From Bizionia sp. (lineage in GTDB: Bacteria > Bacteroidota > Bacteroidia > Flavobacteriales > Flavobacteriaceae): 7,482 nt of DNA. The stretch lies in contig JAGPVI010000280.1 in assembly GCA_018067115.1 (NCBI GenBank), forward strand, positions 1-7,482. Reading direction: 5' to 3'. This document shows, piece after piece, positions 5,741 to 7,482 of this stretch. The number at the start of each line of letters is the position of its first letter. Position 1 is the stretch's first letter. The position numbers were made by a program, and so were the translations under genes. A model generated the notes under the pieces. That model did not search any database. It had not been told where the DNA came from and saw only the letters and a list, made by a program, of their open reading frames with translations.

Positions 5741-6172
5741 TTAAATAGCTTTTCCTTCTTGTCTCCAAAATAATAAACCCACAAGAATACCAAGGACCAT
5801 TGAAATAGAGTAGCGATAAATGCCGTAATAATGATCTTCCATAAAATCGGTAACCAGTTCGCCAATATTGAAGGCAATAATTAGGAGTGCAGTCGTTACC
5901 AAAATAATGGTGCCCACAGTGGGGCTTACCAATTTTAAACTGCGGGTGGTAAAAAACAGGTTTGCTGCTATGGCTCCCCAAAAATAAGTGAGGACAAAAA
6001 AACCATTATCGGTATTATTTTTTATAATGCTACTAATGGTATTATTGTCTATAGAGTCTACGGCCAAATACACATCTAAAGCAATTAAAAGAACAAACAT
6101 TGCTATTAATACATACTGTATGCGTTTAATAAGGTGGGTATTGTTTAAAAAATGTTTAAGACTAATTATCAT
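5741..6172 (-). CDS. small four-helix membrane protein, FWG-motif paralogue 2
   Basis: A 143-residue membrane protein with helices at about residues 18-38, 56-75, 84-106 and 121-137 and no named domain that I recognise. It is plainly related to the protein encoded just upstream (6183-6587). The second helix has NGFFVLTYFWGAIAANLFFT followed by TR (56-77), and the last helix has GILVGLLFWRQ (128-138); the same positions are conserved in the neighbour. Between helices 3 and 4 it has an acidic loop, GELVTDFMEDHYYG (104-117), absent from the neighbour. The start ATG at 6170-6172 lies 10 bases after the neighbour's stop, so the pair forms an operon. Hydrophobic helices with conserved Trp, Gln and Arg suggest a lipid- or quinone-associated or channel-like role, but nothing in the sequence proves this. 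Confidence 0.82.
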   Translation of the reverse strand: MIISLKHFLNNTHLIKRIQYVLIAMFVLLIALDVYLAVDSIDNNTISSIIKNNTDNGFFVLTYFWGAIAANLFFTTRSLKLVSPTVGTIILVTTALLIIAFNIGELVTDFMEDHYYGIYRYSISMVLGILVGLLFWRQEGKAI

Positions 6173-6182
6173 AAGTTAAGGT

Positions 6183-6587
6183 TTAAAACCAAGGGAGGTC
6201 GATGTTTGGTAAATGGCGTTGCGACCAAATAAAGTGGCCATAGAGTATACCGGTAAGTAGTAAAAGAACTTGATAACGACGTTTTAAAATGTACTTAGGG
6301 TCTAATCGCTTTCCTACTATAACCATTATAATTACGATAATAATGAGAAGCACAACGGGTAGCCACCAATTATCGCCAAATAATGGCATTCTTGAACCTA
6401 GAAAAAAATGTCCGCCAAGAACGCCCCAAAAAAAGGTGATAAAAAAGTACTTGTTGTACGCCCAGTTTTTAAGGATAACATTTACGGTATCGTTTTTTGT
6501 GCGATTATAATTTAAAAAAATATTGAGAATGATTAAACAACCTATAATACCAATTACAATATGTTCTACGGTTTTAACGGTGATCAT
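6183..6587 (-). CDS. small four-helix membrane protein, FWG-motif paralogue 1
   Basis: A 134-residue membrane protein, first gene of the tandem pair. Helices lie at about residues 7-26, 47-65, 75-93 and 106-122. The second helix reads NKYFFITFFWGVLGGHFFLG then SR (45-66), and the last contains GILYGHFIWSQ (113-123). Aligned with the next gene product, both keep N-x-[FY]-F-x-x-T-[FY]-F-W-G, an Arg closing the helix and GILxGxxxWxQ at the C terminus, although overall identity is low. This copy has two histidines (H60, H118) within helices 2 and 4, and a basic loop KRLDPKYILKRRY (93-105) where the paralogue is acidic. The ATG at 6585-6587 has no Shine-Dalgarno box. No confident promoter was found in the 150-base region shared with the divergent small ORF. 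Function unknown. Confidence 0.82.
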   Translation of the reverse strand: MITVKTVEHIVIGIIGCLIILNIFLNYNRTKNDTVNVILKNWAYNKYFFITFFWGVLGGHFFLGSRMPLFGDNWWLPVVLLIIIVIIMVIVGKRLDPKYILKRRYQVLLLLTGILYGHFIWSQRHLPNIDLPWF

Positions 6588-6737
6588 AAAAGAATGAATT
6601 TACAAGGTATAAGTTAGTCATTTTTTTAAAATAGACTACAAAACTGCAATTGAGTCGTCATAAATAACAGTTCGGTATACCCTTTTTTTAAATTGCGTGA
6701 TGTTATTCGTTATTTGCTTCAACCTTTAAAACTAAAA

Positions 6738-6905
6738 ATGATGTTTAAAATCGCAATTCTAATTTCTCTTTTTGCTGTCGCTCAAGTATCGGTAGAAAAA
6801 AAGACACCAATGGAAGTAAATACATTAGAAACTATTAAAAAAAACGCTCCGGAAATAGCACTTTTGTGTTCAGTAAAAAAAGCCACGACATGTTTTAGGG
6901 AGTGA
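6738..6905 (+). CDS. possible 55-residue exported peptide
   Basis: A short open frame beginning MMFKIAILISLFAVAQ, which looks like a signal peptide (either ATG at 6738 or 6741 could serve), followed by about 35 polar residues with a lysine-rich middle and two cysteines near the C terminus (LLCSVKKATTCFRE). The frame is open 15 codons further upstream to a TTG at 6693, but that extension (LLQPLKLK) spoils the signal peptide. Codon choice resembles the neighbours in the first 40 residues. I recognise no family. No -7 box was found in front. It could be a real small secreted peptide, a decayed remnant of a longer gene, or a chance frame; other frames downstream show no continuation. It precedes the histidine kinase gene by 96 bases on the same strand. 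Confidence 0.4.
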   Translation: MMFKIAILISLFAVAQVSVEKKTPMEVNTLETIKKNAPEIALLCSVKKATTCFRE

Positions 6906-6956
6906 CAATAGAATAACGACAGTAGAAATAAACTAATCTGCGAACGTAACTTTTAT

Positions 6957-6964
6957 TAACTTTA
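6957..6964 (+). promoter_or_regulatory. candidate -7 box (TAACTTTA) of the histidine kinase gene
   Basis: TAACTTTA matches TAnnTTTG except at the last base and lies 37 bases before the ATG. A near copy, TAACTTTT, lies 10 bases upstream (6947-6954), so two overlapping start sites are possible. No convincing -33 TTG was seen. Confidence 0.25.
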
Positions 6965-7001
6965 GAACTATATGATGCCAACACAATTAACTTAATATCC
7001 A

Positions 7002-7482
7002 ATGAGTAGACACCTTAAAAATATAATAATCACTTTTGCTATTGGCTGTATAGTATTTATACTTGGCAATTTGGTTTTCGGTGATTTTAGCTATGAAAAT
7101 TCTACGGAGTTTTTAATCAGTTTTGGTTTTTACCAGCTGTATGCCTTCGTTTTAGGTTTCTCTAATATGTTTTATTTTGCCTATTTAGAGCGGTTAGAGT
7201 GGAAGAAGAAAGACGGTGTAAAGCGTATTGTTATTGGAACATTAGGCTCGACAGTATTAACTTTAATAGGCTTATTTTTATTGCGATTATTTACCTCGGT
7301 TATTTATGTGGGCAATAGCTTTTCGTATTTTATTACTAACGAGTCTTTTAAAGCATACCAATTTGGATTATGGATTACCCTAAGCATTGTTATGGTATTT
7401 CATTTTGTGTATTTCTACAACCGTAAGCAAAAGCAAAAAATTAAAGAGCAGAAGGTTATTGCAGGAACTGCGAGTGCTAAAT
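7002..7482 (+). CDS. LytS/YehU-type sensor histidine kinase, N-terminal part (cut by window end)
   Basis: The frame runs open from ATG at 7002 to the window edge, giving 160 residues of an incomplete protein. Four membrane helices are visible at about residues 8-27, 38-60, 75-97 and 119-140, then a basic linker YNRKQKQKIKEQK (139-151) and the motif KVIAGTASAK (151-160). That ending is the conserved lead-in to the His_kinase domain in flavobacterial members of this family, where the next residues normally carry the NQLDPHFLFNSLN H-box. The phosphoacceptor and ATPase parts are therefore expected beyond the window but not seen. Such kinases sense an unknown envelope signal and usually pair with a LytTR-domain response regulator encoded downstream. 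The start is fixed by an in-frame stop at 6993-6995. A seven-codon reading frame (6972-6995) precedes it in the leader. Confidence 0.88.
   Translation, partial: MSRHLKNIIITFAIGCIVFILGNLVFGDFSYENSTEFLISFGFYQLYAFVLGFSNMFYFAYLERLEWKKKDGVKRIVIGTLGSTVLTLIGLFLLRLFTSVIYVGNSFSYFITNESFKAYQFGLWITLSIVMVFHFVYFYNRKQKQKIKEQKVIAGTASAK

Noticed and set aside
5652..5981. 109-codon minus-strand frame overlapping the 3' half of the 143-residue membrane gene
   Set aside because: Composition (many His, Cys, Arg) is unlike a membrane or soluble protein, and it overlaps a gene with clear paralogy to its neighbour.
5988..6510. Two plus-strand frames (5988-6179 and 6289-6510) opposite the tandem membrane genes
   Set aside because: Antisense shadows of the paralogous pair; low complexity and no domain.
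6639..6646. CAGTTTTG on the minus strand as the promoter of the tandem membrane genes
   Set aside because: It misses the first T of TAnnTTTG, has no -33 partner and would leave a 50-base leader; too weak to list.
6674..6689. GGTATACC palindrome followed by seven T, as a plus-strand terminator
   Set aside because: The palindrome has no loop and only four pairs, so it cannot form a stable terminator hairpin, and no plus-strand gene ends upstream.
1..7482. Search for mobile elements, CRISPR repeats, tRNA and rRNA
   Set aside because: No direct-repeat arrays, transposase or integrase motifs, cloverleaf sequences or rRNA-like segments were seen by eye.

Overview
The window looks like ordinary chromosomal DNA of a marine-type member of the Flavobacteriaceae (Bacteroidota). 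The evidence is strong A+T richness, start sites without purine-rich Shine-Dalgarno boxes, promoter-like TAnnTTTG motifs (the Bacteroidota -7 box) in front of several genes, and protein families typical of that group. No rRNA, tRNA, CRISPR array, transposase, integrase or phage gene was seen. No stretch longer than about 150 bases lacks a gene, apart from a 202-base gap at 5539-5740.

Layout, left to right. (1) 20-1150, minus strand: an ECF-type sigma factor followed 3 bases later by a four-helix membrane protein, probably a sigma / membrane-partner operon. (2) 1283-2557, plus strand: a type II NADH:quinone oxidoreductase (NDH-2-like) transcribed divergently from the sigma gene. (3) 2564-4429, minus strand: a hypothetical single-pass membrane protein, a strong intrinsic terminator, a MarC-family membrane protein and a YhhN/TMEM86-family lysoplasmalogenase. 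The last of these meets the NDH-2 gene tail to tail with a 6-base gap. (4) 4540-5538, minus strand: a small exported protein with a GTG start and a DUF3124 lipoprotein. (5) 5741-6587, minus strand: two adjacent small four-helix membrane proteins that are clearly paralogous and share an FWG motif. (6) 6738-6905, plus strand: a possible 55-residue exported peptide. (7) 7002 to the right edge, plus strand: the N-terminal membrane half of a LytS/YehU-type sensor histidine kinase, cut by the window end before its H-box.

Most products are membrane or exported proteins, so the theme is the cell envelope: respiration at the inner membrane (NDH-2), ether-lipid turnover (lysoplasmalogenase), envelope or signal sensing (sigma pair, histidine kinase) and several unknown membrane or secreted proteins. 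The genes do not form one obvious pathway. I found no clear new multi-gene system. The best candidates for new biology are the tandem FWG membrane paralogues, the non-canonical sigma-factor partner, the terminator placed 4 bases before the marC start codon, and the possibly leaderless GTG-started gene.
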